Source of the DNA: JABFRG01 sp038210445
GTDB taxonomy: Bacteria; Myxococcota_A; Polyangia; Polyangiales; Polyangiaceae
NCBI GenBank assembly: GCA_038210445.1
Contig: JBBQWQ010000020.1
Span: 1-64,000, forward strand
Direction of reading: 5' to 3'
DNA length: 64,000 bases
Shown: positions 43,972 to 54,370 of the stretch, piece by piece
Layout: the number at the start of each line of letters is the position of its first letter
Numbering within the stretch: position 1 is the stretch's first letter
Notes under the pieces: model-generated
Database searches by the model: none
What the model saw: the letters and a program-made list of their open reading frames with translations, nothing else
What the model was told of the DNA's origin: nothing
Position numbers and translations under genes: made by a program

Positions 43972-44958
43972 ATGAAGCTCGCCCGTCTCCTCCCGGTACC
44001 CGCACTGTTCGCGTTGGCGCTCGCCTGCGGCGGCAGCGACAGCAACGGCGCCAGCGAAGACGACATCCTGCCCAACGTCGAGACGCTCACCGGCAAGAGC
44101 GTGCAGTGGGTGTATTCGGGGCCATTGCCACAGCTCGAGTCGCCCAAAGTCGAAGTGTCGCTGCTGGCGCACGTGGCGTTGGTCACCGGTCTCTTGCCCC
44201 GCGACTTCGACCTCGCGAAGCTGCCGTCGTACGTCAAGACTGCCGCCATTGGCGGCCGCACCCAGCTCGCGGTGGCCTACCCGGTCGCAACCGCCGCTAC
44301 CGACGCGATGGACCCGGTGCGGAAGGCCCCCTACCGCAATTGGCCGGGCGACAACGCAACGCTCTACTCCATCCCCTTCACGCCCTCGAACGCCACCAGC
44401 GAGAACACCGACGCCACCATGTGGGGAGGGTTTCCGTTCATCAAGTACGCGCCGCCCGGGCACGCCCTGCACGGCCCCATCGACGTGGCCCCCGGCGCGG
44501 AAGGCGGCCAGGTCTGGAAGCTCAAGCGCGGGCCCGTATCGCACGGCTGCAACCGCATGAACGGCGAGCACATCGTGGAGCTGGCGCATCTCATCGGCAC
44601 CAACATGGCCACGCGCAACTACGTGGAGAACACCATCCTCCGCGGTCCGTCCAAAGACGGCGTCGGTGTGCCCGTGCTGGTGCGTGAGGCGCAGATCTCC
44701 TGGAACGGCAAGTACGTCGACTCCAGCTACCCGGTGTACAAGGGCATGGAAGCACGCGTGACGCGCCCGCCTGCCGCGGAGTCCAACGTCTTTGCGAGCT
44801 GGGACGCGAGCGCGCCCGAGCTCCAGTCGTTCGTGTGTCCGCTCGACAAGAAGTGGCTCAAGCAGAAGGCGCTCACCAGCATCCCCGCCGGCTATTGTCG
44901 GGCCCGCTGGCCGAACGCCGAGTGGTACGCCGACTGGTCGAAGTACGGCTTTCGCTAG
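43972..44958 (+). CDS. YkuD-type (L,D-transpeptidase-like) lipoprotein A
   Basis: A 328-residue lipoprotein (LFALALACGG) with the YkuD signature HGPID...SHGCNRMNGEH (Ser190-Cys193, catalytic Cys193). Family enzymes form 3-3 peptidoglycan cross-links or attach lipoproteins to peptidoglycan. The usual SHGC[IV]R has Asn after Cys. It is followed 168 bases later by a paralogue of the same plan. Confidence 0.82.
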   Translation: MKLARLLPVPALFALALACGGSDSNGASEDDILPNVETLTGKSVQWVYSGPLPQLESPKVEVSLLAHVALVTGLLPRDFDLAKLPSYVKTAAIGGRTQLAVAYPVATAATDAMDPVRKAPYRNWPGDNATLYSIPFTPSNATSENTDATMWGGFPFIKYAPPGHALHGPIDVAPGAEGGQVWKLKRGPVSHGCNRMNGEHIVELAHLIGTNMATRNYVENTILRGPSKDGVGVPVLVREAQISWNGKYVDSSYPVYKGMEARVTRPPAAESNVFASWDASAPELQSFVCPLDKKWLKQKALTSIPAGYCRARWPNAEWYADWSKYGFR

Positions 44959-45126
44959 CCGGCACCTGGTGCCAGTAGCCTGGATCATTCGTCCATCGGG
45001 ATTGGGGTCTTTGTGTGCTCGGCAACTCGCACCGGGGCGACTGAAGTGAGTCATTTTCGATAGTTGGGCGTTCCGAGTGCGGCGGCATACGTCATGCACT
45101 TACATCTCATGACTCCAACCAGGAAC

Positions 45127-46179
45127 ATGATGATGAAGCTCGCTCGCCTCCTCCCGCTCTTCGCCCTCTTGGCCCCGCTCTCCACCGTCGCATGCGGAGC
45201 CGCCGACGAGGCCGCCGACGCCACCGACGACGACCTCACCTCCAAGAGCGACGAGCACTGGTTCTACACGGGTCCGCTGACCGCCCTCGAGAACCCTAGC
45301 GTCGTGGTGTCGCTCAACGGCCACACCGTGCGCGTCACCGGCAAGCTCCCGGCGAGCGTCTCGCTGGCCGACGCGCCGCACGTGAAGAAGGCGGCCGACG
45401 GCACCGTGAGCGTGGTGTACCCCATCGCCACCGCCGCCAAGCTGTCCGGCAACTCCAAGGCCGACACCTACAACTTCGAGATCGCCAAGCCCTACCGCCC
45501 GAGCGGCATGGCCACCAACAGCAGCGGCACCAGCTTCGTCCCTTGGGGCGGCTTTCCGTTCCTCGGCTACAACAACGGCATCGCCTTCCACGGCCCCATC
45601 ACCAGCGCCGACTCCAACGCCGACGGCACCAAAGACGTCTGGTATCTCATGCGCGGCCGCGTTTCTCACGGCTGCAACCGCATGAACGGCGAGCACGCGG
45701 TGGAGCTCGCGCACATTCTCGGCCTCACCATGCGCAAGATCTACCCGGGCAACACCGGGGTCACCGTGCCCACCAGCATGAAGAACGCACCGGTGAAGGT
45801 CATCGCCGACTACGACCAGTTCGAAGGCAAGTACGTCGACGTCGACTACCCCACCGACACCGGCGTGGTTCGCCCGGCCAAGGCCTTCGGCGACGACAAG
45901 GTCGTGATGTTCGGCTCCTGGGTCGGCACCGAGTCGCCCACCGGCAAAGACCTTCCGCCCGACGCCAAGTGGGAAGCAGGCATCGCCGGCAAGCCCTACG
46001 TGTTCGCCGCGCACTCGAAGCAGAACTGGGTCTGCTCCGCGCCCAAGTCGTCGTTCGAAGGCCTGAAGAAGTTCGCCGCCAGCCGCCCGGCCGGGGTTTT
46101 GCCCGACGACTTCTGCGCGAAGCGTGCATGCTACATCGAAAAAGCCAAGACCGGCGGCGACCCCTCTACCTGCCGCTGA
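45127..46179 (+). CDS. YkuD-type (L,D-transpeptidase-like) lipoprotein B
   Basis: A 350-residue paralogue of the preceding gene: lipoprotein signal MMMKLARLLPLFALLAPLSTVACG, an acidic tether, and the catalytic motif HGPIT...SHGCNRMNGEH (Cys183). Both share W[FV]Y[ST]GPL near the N-terminus, and the mature proteins align end to end, so this is a tandem duplication followed by divergence. It starts at three consecutive ATG codons. Confidence 0.82.
   Translation: MMMKLARLLPLFALLAPLSTVACGAADEAADATDDDLTSKSDEHWFYTGPLTALENPSVVVSLNGHTVRVTGKLPASVSLADAPHVKKAADGTVSVVYPIATAAKLSGNSKADTYNFEIAKPYRPSGMATNSSGTSFVPWGGFPFLGYNNGIAFHGPITSADSNADGTKDVWYLMRGRVSHGCNRMNGEHAVELAHILGLTMRKIYPGNTGVTVPTSMKNAPVKVIADYDQFEGKYVDVDYPTDTGVVRPAKAFGDDKVVMFGSWVGTESPTGKDLPPDAKWEAGIAGKPYVFAAHSKQNWVCSAPKSSFEGLKKFAASRPAGVLPDDFCAKRACYIEKAKTGGDPSTCR
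46125..46135. repeat. Dispersed palindrome site 14 (TGCATGCTACA)
   Basis: Exact TGYA-N3-TRCA match close to the 3' end of YkuD lipoprotein B (CGT GCA TGC TAC ATC). Central base is G, so it is a weaker copy and may be chance. Confidence 0.5.
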
Positions 46180-46234
46180 CCGGAATTTCGTTGACTTCGT
46201 GGCCGCCCGGAATAAGGTCCGGGCTCCCGAAACC

Positions 46235-46307
<73 letters not shown>

Positions 46308-46323
46308 CGAAACGAAAGAAGAG

Positions 46324-46348
46324 AGCGACTCGCAAGAGTCGCTTTTTT
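46324..46348 (+). terminator. Rho-independent terminator of tRNA-Ala
   Basis: AGCGACTC-GCAA-GAGTCGCT followed by a run of six T, 17 bases after the tRNA. Confidence 0.92.
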
Positions 46349-46363
46349 CGTTTTGGCCCGCGC

Positions 46364-47104
46364 TCAGAGCGGCGTGACCTTGCGGCCCGGCACCGGCGGC
46401 TCGAGCACCAAGCCGAACTTCTGCGCGCGGAAGGCGCCGCCTTCGCCGCCCTCCTTGGCCGCCAGCGCGAGGTCGAACACCAGGCCCCACTGGATGCCTT
46501 CGTCGCCCGCCACGTAGGCGATGGGCGCGTCGCAGGTGCTCGCGCCCTTGCGAAATCCATCGGAGCCCAGCGTGAGGTCGGGGCCGGCCATGCCCTTGGC
46601 GAAGCGCCGGGCCACCGTACCGCCCACGGTCCACACCGAGATCGAGACGTCCTTGGCGATCATCGCCACCGCGGAGCAGGCCACAGGTGCATCGACCCAG
46701 CCCACCGGCAGCTCGCCGGTAGCGTTGTCGCGCTTCTGCGTGCGCACCAAGACCCCAGCGGCCTTGGCGTCTTTCAGGGCCGCCACGGCGATGGCCACGC
46801 GGGCGGCCTTGGCATTGCGCTGCGCCACCAGCGGCACGGTCTCGCCGGCGATCTTCGGCTTACCCGCGAGCTCGGTGGCGATGCGCGCACGCGGGCTCGG
46901 CCCGTCGAAGGCGATGCGCGTTCCGTTCACGGTCACTGCCGTGTCGTCCATGGAAACCGAGGTGGTGGTGGGCGCCTCGACCGGCGCGGCGGTGGGCTGT
47001 GCGCTGGGTTTGCCAGTCGGCGCGCTGCCAGCGCCCGGCTTGGGGTCGTCGCAGCCAAGAGCCAGCAACGCCGCGAAGAGTCCGATCCGAAAGGAGGGCG
47101 ACAT
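46364..47104 (-). CDS. Lipoprotein of unknown function
   Basis: A 246-residue lipoprotein: signal IGLFAALLALGCDD (lipobox LALGC), a Pro/Ala/Thr tether, then a domain of about 190 residues. Part of it (VTVNGTRIAFDG...AARVAIAVAALKDAKAAGVLV) weakly recalls the periplasmic domain of ExbD/TolR-like proteins, but there is no membrane anchor other than the lipid. Divergent from the Ser/Thr kinase gene (73-base gap). Confidence 0.7.
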   Translation of the reverse strand: MSPSFRIGLFAALLALGCDDPKPGAGSAPTGKPSAQPTAAPVEAPTTTSVSMDDTAVTVNGTRIAFDGPSPRARIATELAGKPKIAGETVPLVAQRNAKAARVAIAVAALKDAKAAGVLVRTQKRDNATGELPVGWVDAPVACSAVAMIAKDVSISVWTVGGTVARRFAKGMAGPDLTLGSDGFRKGASTCDAPIAYVAGDEGIQWGLVFDLALAAKEGGEGGAFRAQKFGLVLEPPVPGRKVTPL

Positions 47105-47177
47105 GCGCGCAGGATAAACGCGAGAAATGCGCGATGGGTGGCATTTCTGGCGCCCTCCACGGTAGGATACTTTCGCG

Positions 47178-48362
<1,185 letters not shown>

Positions 48363-48377
48363 CGCCCGCTCAGGCGC

Positions 48378-48647
48378 TCAGGCGGCGATGCGATGCTTCA
48401 GGTCGCGGCGCAGCTGGTCGAAGCTGGGAGCCGGTAGGCCGCGTGCGCGGCAGAGCAGGAAGAGCGCGTGATGCACTTCGGTGGCGTCGGGCTCCGATAC
48501 CGAGCCATCGAGACGATTTCGATCGCAGGCCAGCGCGTAGGCGGCCGTGAGCTCATCGCCCGAGGCCGCGTCCATGTAGGCGCGGGCCTCGTCGAGAGAG
48601 AGCGTGCTCAGGCTTTTGACCGAGAGAGCTGCGAGTCGTTTCATCAT
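48378..48647 (-). CDS. Small hypothetical protein
   Basis: An 89-residue soluble, probably all-helical protein (LSTLSLDEARAYMDAASGDE; HHALFLLCRARGLPAPSFDQ). Two adjacent ATG codons (48647, 48644) follow AGAGG. Protein-like composition and a plausible ribosome site support it. Convergent with the kinase gene. No family recognised. Confidence 0.55.
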   Translation of the reverse strand: MMKRLAALSVKSLSTLSLDEARAYMDAASGDELTAAYALACDRNRLDGSVSEPDATEVHHALFLLCRARGLPAPSFDQLRRDLKHRIAA

Positions 48648-49005
48648 CAGGACACCTCTTCCGTTGAACCACCGAAAAGAGCGAGCGCACCTCCACCACG
48701 ACAATCGTGGGGAGTGGAAAAGGTTCGAGCGGAGCGGCAGCCGTCGCAGGCGAAGTCGGAAGAGGAACTGTGGCGAGCGGGCTCTGACATCGTTCTCCGC
48801 GAGCACACGCCCTTCAGGCAACGGCGCTCACATCTTCAATGTATCCATGATGTCGCGCGTGACCAATTTTTTGTTGGAGCATGCACGCAAACGGACATGT
48901 ACCCACATGCGCTCGCGCCACCAAAGTGCGCGCTGACGTCGCGATGAAACGCCGAGCAAACACGGTCGATCCGCGATCGTCACCCGCTCGAGACAGGCGC
49001 GTGCA
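48648..49005. other. Intergenic region of 358 bases
   Basis: I see no convincing gene. It holds the promoter side of the small protein gene, a hairpin at 48691-48714, and the 3' side of the toroid-protein gene. Composition is less G+C-rich towards 48840-48900. Confidence 0.6.
48691..48714. promoter_or_regulatory. Inverted repeat upstream of the small protein gene
   Basis: CTCC-A-CCACGA-CAA-TCGTGG-GGAG, a near-perfect dyad 44 bases before the start at 48647. Operator or hairpin; role unknown. Confidence 0.35.
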
Positions 49006-50667
49006 TCACTCCGGATGACGGGCGAGAAATGTGGCGTAGCGGAGCATGGCGCTACCCGCATGCTGCGCGTAGTCGATGCGCAGATCGAGATCGACAGGGC
49101 TCCCGGGCACCGCGCCCGATACCGCCGACGGATCGCGAAAGGTGTGCGAAGGCCCGGGCAGCAGCTGCTGCCGTACCACGAGCCCCAGCGCGCGCGCGGT
49201 AGAAGCGCGAATCGCTGCAGCTTGCACGCGATCGGCCGGCGCGGCGGCGAGCAGGATGTTGAGCGTGGCCACCGACGCCTCGGCGCGGCTGGCGGTGGGT
49301 GTGAGGCGCGGCGAGAAGAAGGGCGTGATGCCGAAGCTGCCGTCCAGATCTTGCGCGAGGTCGCCTTCCGGGCGCGGCGGCCCCTGAAGTGCACGCTGCA
49401 CCTCTTGCCATCGCAGACAAAAGGCGAGCGCCTGGCGATCGGGCGCGCGATCCCACAGGTCTTCCATGGCCTGGCAGGTCCAGTGCTCCTCGGCCACCCA
49501 GTATCGATCGCCAAAGAAGCTCCAGGCGTGGAGCACCAGATGGGAGAGCGCGCGCCGCGCAGCTTCGAGGTCTTGTGGGTCGCCGGTGAGCCGGTGTGCG
49601 CGAGAGAGCGCCAGCGCCGCTTCACCGGTATAATACATGTATTGGACGTCGACTGGCGCGCGGAGGGCGAGGTCGTACTCGTGGGCGAACTCGCCGTCGG
49701 GCCGTTGCTGGCTCCGAAGGAACGCGGCGAGACGGGTTGCTTCTTCGCGGGCCGGCGGGCCGCCCAGAATGTCGAGCGGCGCGATGGCCGCAAAGGCGAG
49801 GAGCGCCAGGGCCGAGGCTCCGAAGCCGGGTACGCCCTCTTCCAGGGCGCAGCGACGACCGCCGCAGTCGCCGAGCGAGGCAGCGCGCAAATACGCGCCC
49901 CCACGGGCGGCGGCGGCGCCCAGCGCAGGATCGCTCGAGGCGAGCGCGGCTTCGGCGAGAAACAGCGTGGCGCCAGCGTGACGCGGCCAGTTGTACCCAC
50001 CAAGCTCGGCGTTCGTCTCGGCGCGCACCAGATAGCGATAGCGACCGGCGGCGTCTTGGTTGCGAACCAGATGGTACGCCGCCTCCATGGCGCGGGCCCG
50101 CAGCAGCGAGGCACTGCGTACCACCTCGGCGCTGCTCGGCGCGGGCTCTCTGCTTTCGGCCACCGGGCGCATGCGGGCGCGGCGCACGGTAGCGGTGCGC
50201 GCGAGCTCGGCCTTCGGCAAGCCGAGGCGCGAGGCGGCCAGATCGAGCAGGCGCGGCATGCTCACGCCGAAGCCGCTGCCCAGCTCTGGAGCACCGAACG
50301 CGGCGTCGTAGATGCGTTCGCGGCGCAGCTCATCGGGTGTAAAGTACACAGTTTTGGAGCCCGCTCTCACCACGGCGCCGTCGACGTTGGGGGCGAAGGA
50401 GAAGGCGGCGAGCGGCCCCGGGGGCAAGGGGGCTTCGGCCGTCACTTGGTCGACGGCGAGGCGCGCGAAGGTGGGTCCGAGCGCCGCGCGGGCGGCCTCT
50501 GGCGTATCGCCCGAGGCGCGACCATCGAAGGCTCCCGCCACCCAGGCGGTGGCGAGGAAAGGACCGGAGGCCGGCGTGCCCCGAGCATGCGCGTGCGCCC
50601 CCGCCGCGAGCGCCAAGGTGAGCAGCCCCCAGCCGAGAAGGAGCCGCGCCAGCGCCCGCGGCGTCAC
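49006..50667 (-). CDS. Exported alpha/alpha-toroid (terpenoid cyclase-like fold) protein
   Basis: A 553-residue exported protein (signal LLLGWGLLTLALAAGAHAHA). The C-terminal 380 residues look like an alpha/alpha6 barrel: LVRNQDAAGRYRYLV, NWPRHAGATLFLAEAALA, FLRSQQRPDGEFAHEYDLAL, YYTGEAALALSRAHRLTG and WQVQ-type helices. Such folds include prenyltransferase/squalene-cyclase-like domains and glycan-modifying enzymes. GTG start at 50667; its start codon overlaps the preceding stop (GTGA). It sits in an operon with a small membrane protein and an MBOAT acyltransferase, so a role in surface-glycan handling is inferred. Three exact palindrome copies fall within this gene. Confidence 0.65.
   Translation of the reverse strand: MTPRALARLLLGWGLLTLALAAGAHAHARGTPASGPFLATAWVAGAFDGRASGDTPEAARAALGPTFARLAVDQVTAEAPLPPGPLAAFSFAPNVDGAVVRAGSKTVYFTPDELRRERIYDAAFGAPELGSGFGVSMPRLLDLAASRLGLPKAELARTATVRRARMRPVAESREPAPSSAEVVRSASLLRARAMEAAYHLVRNQDAAGRYRYLVRAETNAELGGYNWPRHAGATLFLAEAALASSDPALGAAAARGGAYLRAASLGDCGGRRCALEEGVPGFGASALALLAFAAIAPLDILGGPPAREEATRLAAFLRSQQRPDGEFAHEYDLALRAPVDVQYMYYTGEAALALSRAHRLTGDPQDLEAARRALSHLVLHAWSFFGDRYWVAEEHWTCQAMEDLWDRAPDRQALAFCLRWQEVQRALQGPPRPEGDLAQDLDGSFGITPFFSPRLTPTASRAEASVATLNILLAAAPADRVQAAAIRASTARALGLVVRQQLLPGPSHTFRDPSAVSGAVPGSPVDLDLRIDYAQHAGSAMLRYATFLARHPE
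49216..49226. repeat. Dispersed palindrome site 16 (TGCAGCTTGCA)
   Basis: Exact TGYA-N3-TRCA match in the toroid gene (Val481-Gln-Ala-Ala). Central base C and left flank C make it one of the weakest copies. Confidence 0.45.
49390..49400. repeat. Dispersed palindrome site 17 (TGCACGCTGCA)
   Basis: Exact TGYA-N3-TRCA match in the toroid gene (GTG CAG CGT GCA, Val423-Ala426). Purine/pyrimidine flanks present; central base G. Confidence 0.5.
50338..50348. repeat. Dispersed palindrome site 18 (TGTAAAGTACA)
   Basis: Exact TGYA-N3-TRCA match in the toroid gene (GTG TAC TTT ACA, Val107-Thr110), flanks G and C. Confidence 0.85.
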
Positions 50668-51092
50668 TTGCTCGCTCGACGGAGCCAGAGCAGCTGCGCC
50701 GCCGGCAGCGCCACCAGGTACGGAACCAGGAGCGCGATGACGAGCACAAAGAGCACCGCGCCGCCCGAGCCGAGCGCGCCCTGCACGCCGCTCAGGAACG
50801 CCACCGACGCGGCCAGCGCCGCGATGGTCGAGAGCCCGAGCGCCAGCGCTGCGAACGAGGCAATGCGCGAAAGAGGCCGCGCCCAGCGTGCGAAGCGAAC
50901 GCCGCCCAGGAGCCCCACGCCCGCCGCCGCGAGGAGCAGCGCGAGCACCGCCGCCGGAACGTCGACGAGCAGGTAGCGCGCCGGCAAACCGCGAAACACG
51001 CCCAGCACCAGCAAGGCAGCAGAGGCGAGGTTGGCAACCCCGAAGGCGAGCGAGCCCACCGAGCGGTCGGTCACCGCCTCAGAACTGGCCAT
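50664..51092 (-). CDS. Small polytopic membrane protein
   Basis: A 142-residue protein with four predicted helices (LASAALLVLGVF; LLVDVPAAVLALLLAAAGVGLLGG; ASFAALALGLSTIAALAASVAFL; AVLFVLVIALLVPYLVALPAAQLLW). No family recognised. It overlaps both neighbours (14 bases with the MBOAT gene, GTGA with the toroid gene), so it is part of that unit. Confidence 0.7.
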   Translation of the reverse strand: MASSEAVTDRSVGSLAFGVANLASAALLVLGVFRGLPARYLLVDVPAAVLALLLAAAGVGLLGGVRFARWARPLSRIASFAALALGLSTIAALAASVAFLSGVQGALGSGGAVLFVLVIALLVPYLVALPAAQLLWLRRASK

Positions 51093-52569
51093 AGATGAAG
51101 GGCTCGGCCTTGGAGCCCGCGGCGAAATGGATGATGTAGGCAGCGATCGCGAGCACCACCGCTTGGGCCACCGCCGGGCTGCGCACGAACACCGCGCGCA
51201 GCGCCTCTTCCCAGCTCTTGGGAATGAAGTGGGTTCCCGCGCCCAGGGCCAGAAGCGCCACCACCTTGAGCGGCAGGTTCACTACGCCGAAGGAGAAGTG
51301 CCCGATGCGCGCCAGCACTTCTATGGCGCCGGCAAAGGTGGGCGCCTTGAAGAAGACCCATGCAAAGCACACGTAGTGGAACGTGAGCACCACCATGAGC
51401 GCCCGCCTCCACGGCGGATCTGCCACCACCGGACCACTCTCTTTCTTGGAGCGCTGGTAGGCCCGGGTCACCGCCAGCGCCAGGCCGTGGAGAAAGCCCC
51501 AGATGACGAAGTTCCAGGAGGCGCCGTGCCACAGACCACCGAGGAGCATGGTGATCATCAGGTTGCGGTAAATCGTCGGCTGCGAGGCGCGGGAGCCGCC
51601 CAGAGGAATGTACAGGTAGTCGCGTAGCCAGGTGGAGAGCGTGATGTGCCAGCGATGCCAGAACTCCTGGAGGTTCGAGGCGGTGTAGGGCGCGTTGAAG
51701 TTCTCGGGCAGCTCGTAGCCGAAGAGCTTGGCGCTCCCCAGCGCCACGTCGGTGTAGCCGGAGAAGTCGGCGTAGATCTTGATGGCGTAGCAGTAGACGC
51801 CGATGAGCATCTCGAGCGACGAGAAGCGCTCCGGGTTGTCGAAGGTGCGCCCGACCATGTTGAGCGAGAGGGTGTCGCCGATGACCACCTTCTTCATGAG
51901 GCCTTTGGCGATCTGGAAGAAGGCCTCGGCGCGCTTCTCGTCGGTGAGCACCGGTACGTGCTCGAACTGCGGCAGCATCTGCTGTGGGCGCACGATGGGC
52001 CCCGCCACCAGGTGCGGGAAGAAGCACACGAAGAGCAGGTACTCGCTGTACTTCTTGGCGGGCTCGATCTCCCGTCGGTAGACGTCGATGGTGTAGCTCA
52101 TCGTCTCGAAAGTGAAGAACGAGATGCCGAAGGGCAGCACCAGGTGCAGCTGCCGCGGCGACACGTGGGCGCCGAAGAGGCGGGCCGCCTGGGCGAACGA
52201 GTCGAGGGCGAAGTCGTAATATTTGAAGACCGCCAAAACGCCCAGGTAGTAGGCGATGGAGGCGAGCAGGAGCGCCTTGCGCTTCCACGGCGTCTCGGTG
52301 CGGCCGAGCACACGTCCGATGGCAAAGTCGAGGGAGCTGCCCACGAAGATGATGCCCAGGCAGAGGAAGCTCCAGAAAATGGGCCCCACTGGGACCGGCT
52401 CGCCCTTCTGCGCTTGCTCGATGGCCGAGTCGTAGGTGCCGTAGAAGTAGAAGATGTAGCTCGCCACCACGAGGAACAGCGTGCGCGCCAGCCGGTGGGT
52501 CCGGAGGAGCCAGAAACCCAGATAGGCGGCGAAGAGGAAGACGCCGTAGGTGGTGCTGTTGAAGAGCAT
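51079..52569 (-). CDS. MBOAT O-acyltransferase (AlgI-like)
   Basis: A 496-residue polytopic enzyme of the membrane-bound O-acyltransferase family, AlgI/DltB branch. Key parts are GISFFTFETMSYTIDVYR, FFPHLVAGPI, YADFSGYTDVALG, FWHRWHITLSTWLRDYLYIPLGG and the catalytic His in LLGGLWHGASWNF. It moves acetyl groups across the membrane to surface polysaccharide or peptidoglycan. It is divergent from an SGNH hydrolase gene (125-base gap), the usual periplasmic partner (AlgJ/AlgX/PatB type). This pairing supports polysaccharide O-acetylation. Confidence 0.92.
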   Translation of the reverse strand: MLFNSTTYGVFLFAAYLGFWLLRTHRLARTLFLVVASYIFYFYGTYDSAIEQAQKGEPVPVGPIFWSFLCLGIIFVGSSLDFAIGRVLGRTETPWKRKALLLASIAYYLGVLAVFKYYDFALDSFAQAARLFGAHVSPRQLHLVLPFGISFFTFETMSYTIDVYRREIEPAKKYSEYLLFVCFFPHLVAGPIVRPQQMLPQFEHVPVLTDEKRAEAFFQIAKGLMKKVVIGDTLSLNMVGRTFDNPERFSSLEMLIGVYCYAIKIYADFSGYTDVALGSAKLFGYELPENFNAPYTASNLQEFWHRWHITLSTWLRDYLYIPLGGSRASQPTIYRNLMITMLLGGLWHGASWNFVIWGFLHGLALAVTRAYQRSKKESGPVVADPPWRRALMVVLTFHYVCFAWVFFKAPTFAGAIEVLARIGHFSFGVVNLPLKVVALLALGAGTHFIPKSWEEALRAVFVRSPAVAQAVVLAIAAYIIHFAAGSKAEPFIYGQF

Positions 52570-52694
52570 GGGCGAGCGCGCGGGGCCCGAAAGCGAGCCG
52601 GGGCCGGGCGGGCCGACGGTTCTACCCCGAGGCGCGGGGCCTGTACAGATGCGGACTATGGCGGTCCGGGCGGGCGTTTAGTACACCCGCAGCC

Positions 52695-54200
52695 GTGCCC
52701 GACGCCTCCTCAGAATCCACGCCGCCGGAACCGCGTTCGCGGCCCTTTGGCGGCAAAACGGTGGTGGCCTTCGGCATTCTCCTGGGCCTTTTGGCGGTGC
52801 CGCACCTGAGCAGCCGGCTGGCCCGCTTTCGCATCGGCCACCTGCCCTGGGAAAAAGAGCAGGAAGAGGCTGAAAAGCGTCCTGGGGTGACGCCGCCGGC
52901 GGCGGTGCCCACGGTGGGTGAAACGCAGCTCTCGGCTTCGGAGAACAAGGGCTCGGTGAACAACGCGCTGCCGTCGGTCAAGAGCGACGAGCTCGACCCC
53001 GAGGTGCTGGCCAAGAACTTGGGCTCGGTGGCGGTAGACCAGCCGCAGGCGCTCGATGCATTCTACACCAGCCTGGCGAAGACGCTGAAGCCCGACGAAA
53101 AGCACGTCACGCGCATCCTCCACTACGGCGACTCGGTCATCACCAGCGACTACGTGTCGGGCACCATGCGGCGCAAGATGCAAACGCGCTTCGGCGACGC
53201 CGGCCACGGGTTCATCCTGCTGGCCAACGGCTGGGACTGGTACTTTCACAACGACGTGAACCATGGCGCTTCTTCCGGGTGGACCGCCAACCGCATCAGC
53301 GGGCCGCTGGCCAAGGACGGCATGTATGGTCTGGGCGGCGTAGTGTTCCACGGCACCCTGGGGGCCTCGGCCTTCTTCGGCACCGCGCAGAGCGGCGACT
53401 ACGGGCGTAAGGTGTCGCGTTTCGATGTATATTACATGGAGCAGCCGAACGGCGGCGACGTGGAGGTCAAGGTGGCCGGCAAGGAGCCGGAGACCTTCTC
53501 GACCCGGGGCGAAGCAGCGGTCTCCAAGGTGCACGCGGTGGAGGTGCCCGACGGCGAAGCCAAGCTCACGGTGCGCGCCATGGGCAAGGGGGACGTGCGG
53601 CTCTTTGGGGTAGCGCTGGAGCGCGACGCGGCCGGCGTCACCTACGACGCCCTTGGAGCCCTGGGCGCGCGCGCCAAAATGTGGGAGCCGATGAACCAGG
53701 ACCACTGGGAGGAGCAGTTCGCGCTGCGCAAGCCGGCGCTCATCGTGCTGCAGTTCGGCACCAACGAGAGCGAAGATGGCTTCGTGAACCAGGGCGACTA
53801 CGAGAAGATCGTGGGCGCCTTCGTCGACAAGGTGAAGGCCGCCGCGGGCCGCGACGCCTCGGTGCTGGTGGCCTCGCCGCTCGATCGCGCGGAGAAGAAC
53901 GCCGCCGGGACGATGCGCTCGAGCAAGGCCCTGGTGCGCCTGGTGGGCTTTCAGGAGCGCGTGGCGAAGGACAAGGGCGTCGCCTTCTGGAACACCTGGA
54001 AGGCCATGGGCGGCGAAGGCGCCATGGGGCGCTGGCTCAACATGAAGCCGCAGTTGTGCTCCGGCGACCTGACCCACCCCACGCCCGCGGGCGCCGAGGT
54101 CATCGGCGATCTCTTCTACAAAGCGCTGGTGAGCGGCTACGAGGCGTGGGCATCCAAGCACCCGGGATCGCCGCCGCTGCCGCCAGAAGCGAAGAAGTAG
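52695..54200 (+). CDS. SGNH/GDSL hydrolase, membrane-anchored (acetylation partner A)
   Basis: A 501-residue protein with one N-terminal anchor (VVAFGILLGLLAVPHL) and a periplasmic SGNH domain interrupted by a beta insert: block I LHYGDSVITSD (Ser nucleophile), block III QFGTNES, and DLTHPTPAG carrying the catalytic Asp and His. GTG at 52695. It is similar in plan and sequence to the gene at 57639. It probably transfers or removes acetyl groups supplied by the MBOAT protein. Two palindrome copies lie within it. Confidence 0.88.
   Translation: MPDASSESTPPEPRSRPFGGKTVVAFGILLGLLAVPHLSSRLARFRIGHLPWEKEQEEAEKRPGVTPPAAVPTVGETQLSASENKGSVNNALPSVKSDELDPEVLAKNLGSVAVDQPQALDAFYTSLAKTLKPDEKHVTRILHYGDSVITSDYVSGTMRRKMQTRFGDAGHGFILLANGWDWYFHNDVNHGASSGWTANRISGPLAKDGMYGLGGVVFHGTLGASAFFGTAQSGDYGRKVSRFDVYYMEQPNGGDVEVKVAGKEPETFSTRGEAAVSKVHAVEVPDGEAKLTVRAMGKGDVRLFGVALERDAAGVTYDALGALGARAKMWEPMNQDHWEEQFALRKPALIVLQFGTNESEDGFVNQGDYEKIVGAFVDKVKAAAGRDASVLVASPLDRAEKNAAGTMRSSKALVRLVGFQERVAKDKGVAFWNTWKAMGGEGAMGRWLNMKPQLCSGDLTHPTPAGAEVIGDLFYKALVSGYEAWASKHPGSPPLPPEAKK
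53057..53067. repeat. Dispersed palindrome site 19 (TGCATTCTACA)
   Basis: Exact TGYA-N3-TRCA match (GAT GCA TTC TAC ACC, Asp121-Thr125) in SGNH hydrolase A. Confidence 0.85.
53426..53436. repeat. Dispersed palindrome site 20 (TGTATATTACA)
   Basis: Exact TGYA-N3-TRCA match (GAT GTA TAT TAC ATG, Asp244-Met248) in SGNH hydrolase A, flanks A and T; only 369 bases from site 19. Confidence 0.85.
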
Positions 54201-54370
54201 CGAGTCGCGGGCGGCGCCTTCATGTACCGAGGACGACGCAGCGCTCGGAACAGGAACGCCGAGGTCGCAAGCCTTCGAGCATGGGGCTGTGTACTGGAGG
54301 AACGTCCGACCGAGAACTTTGTGTGCGACAAAGTCGGAGGACAGGCGTCTGGGATCAAAAGGGTGCTCCC

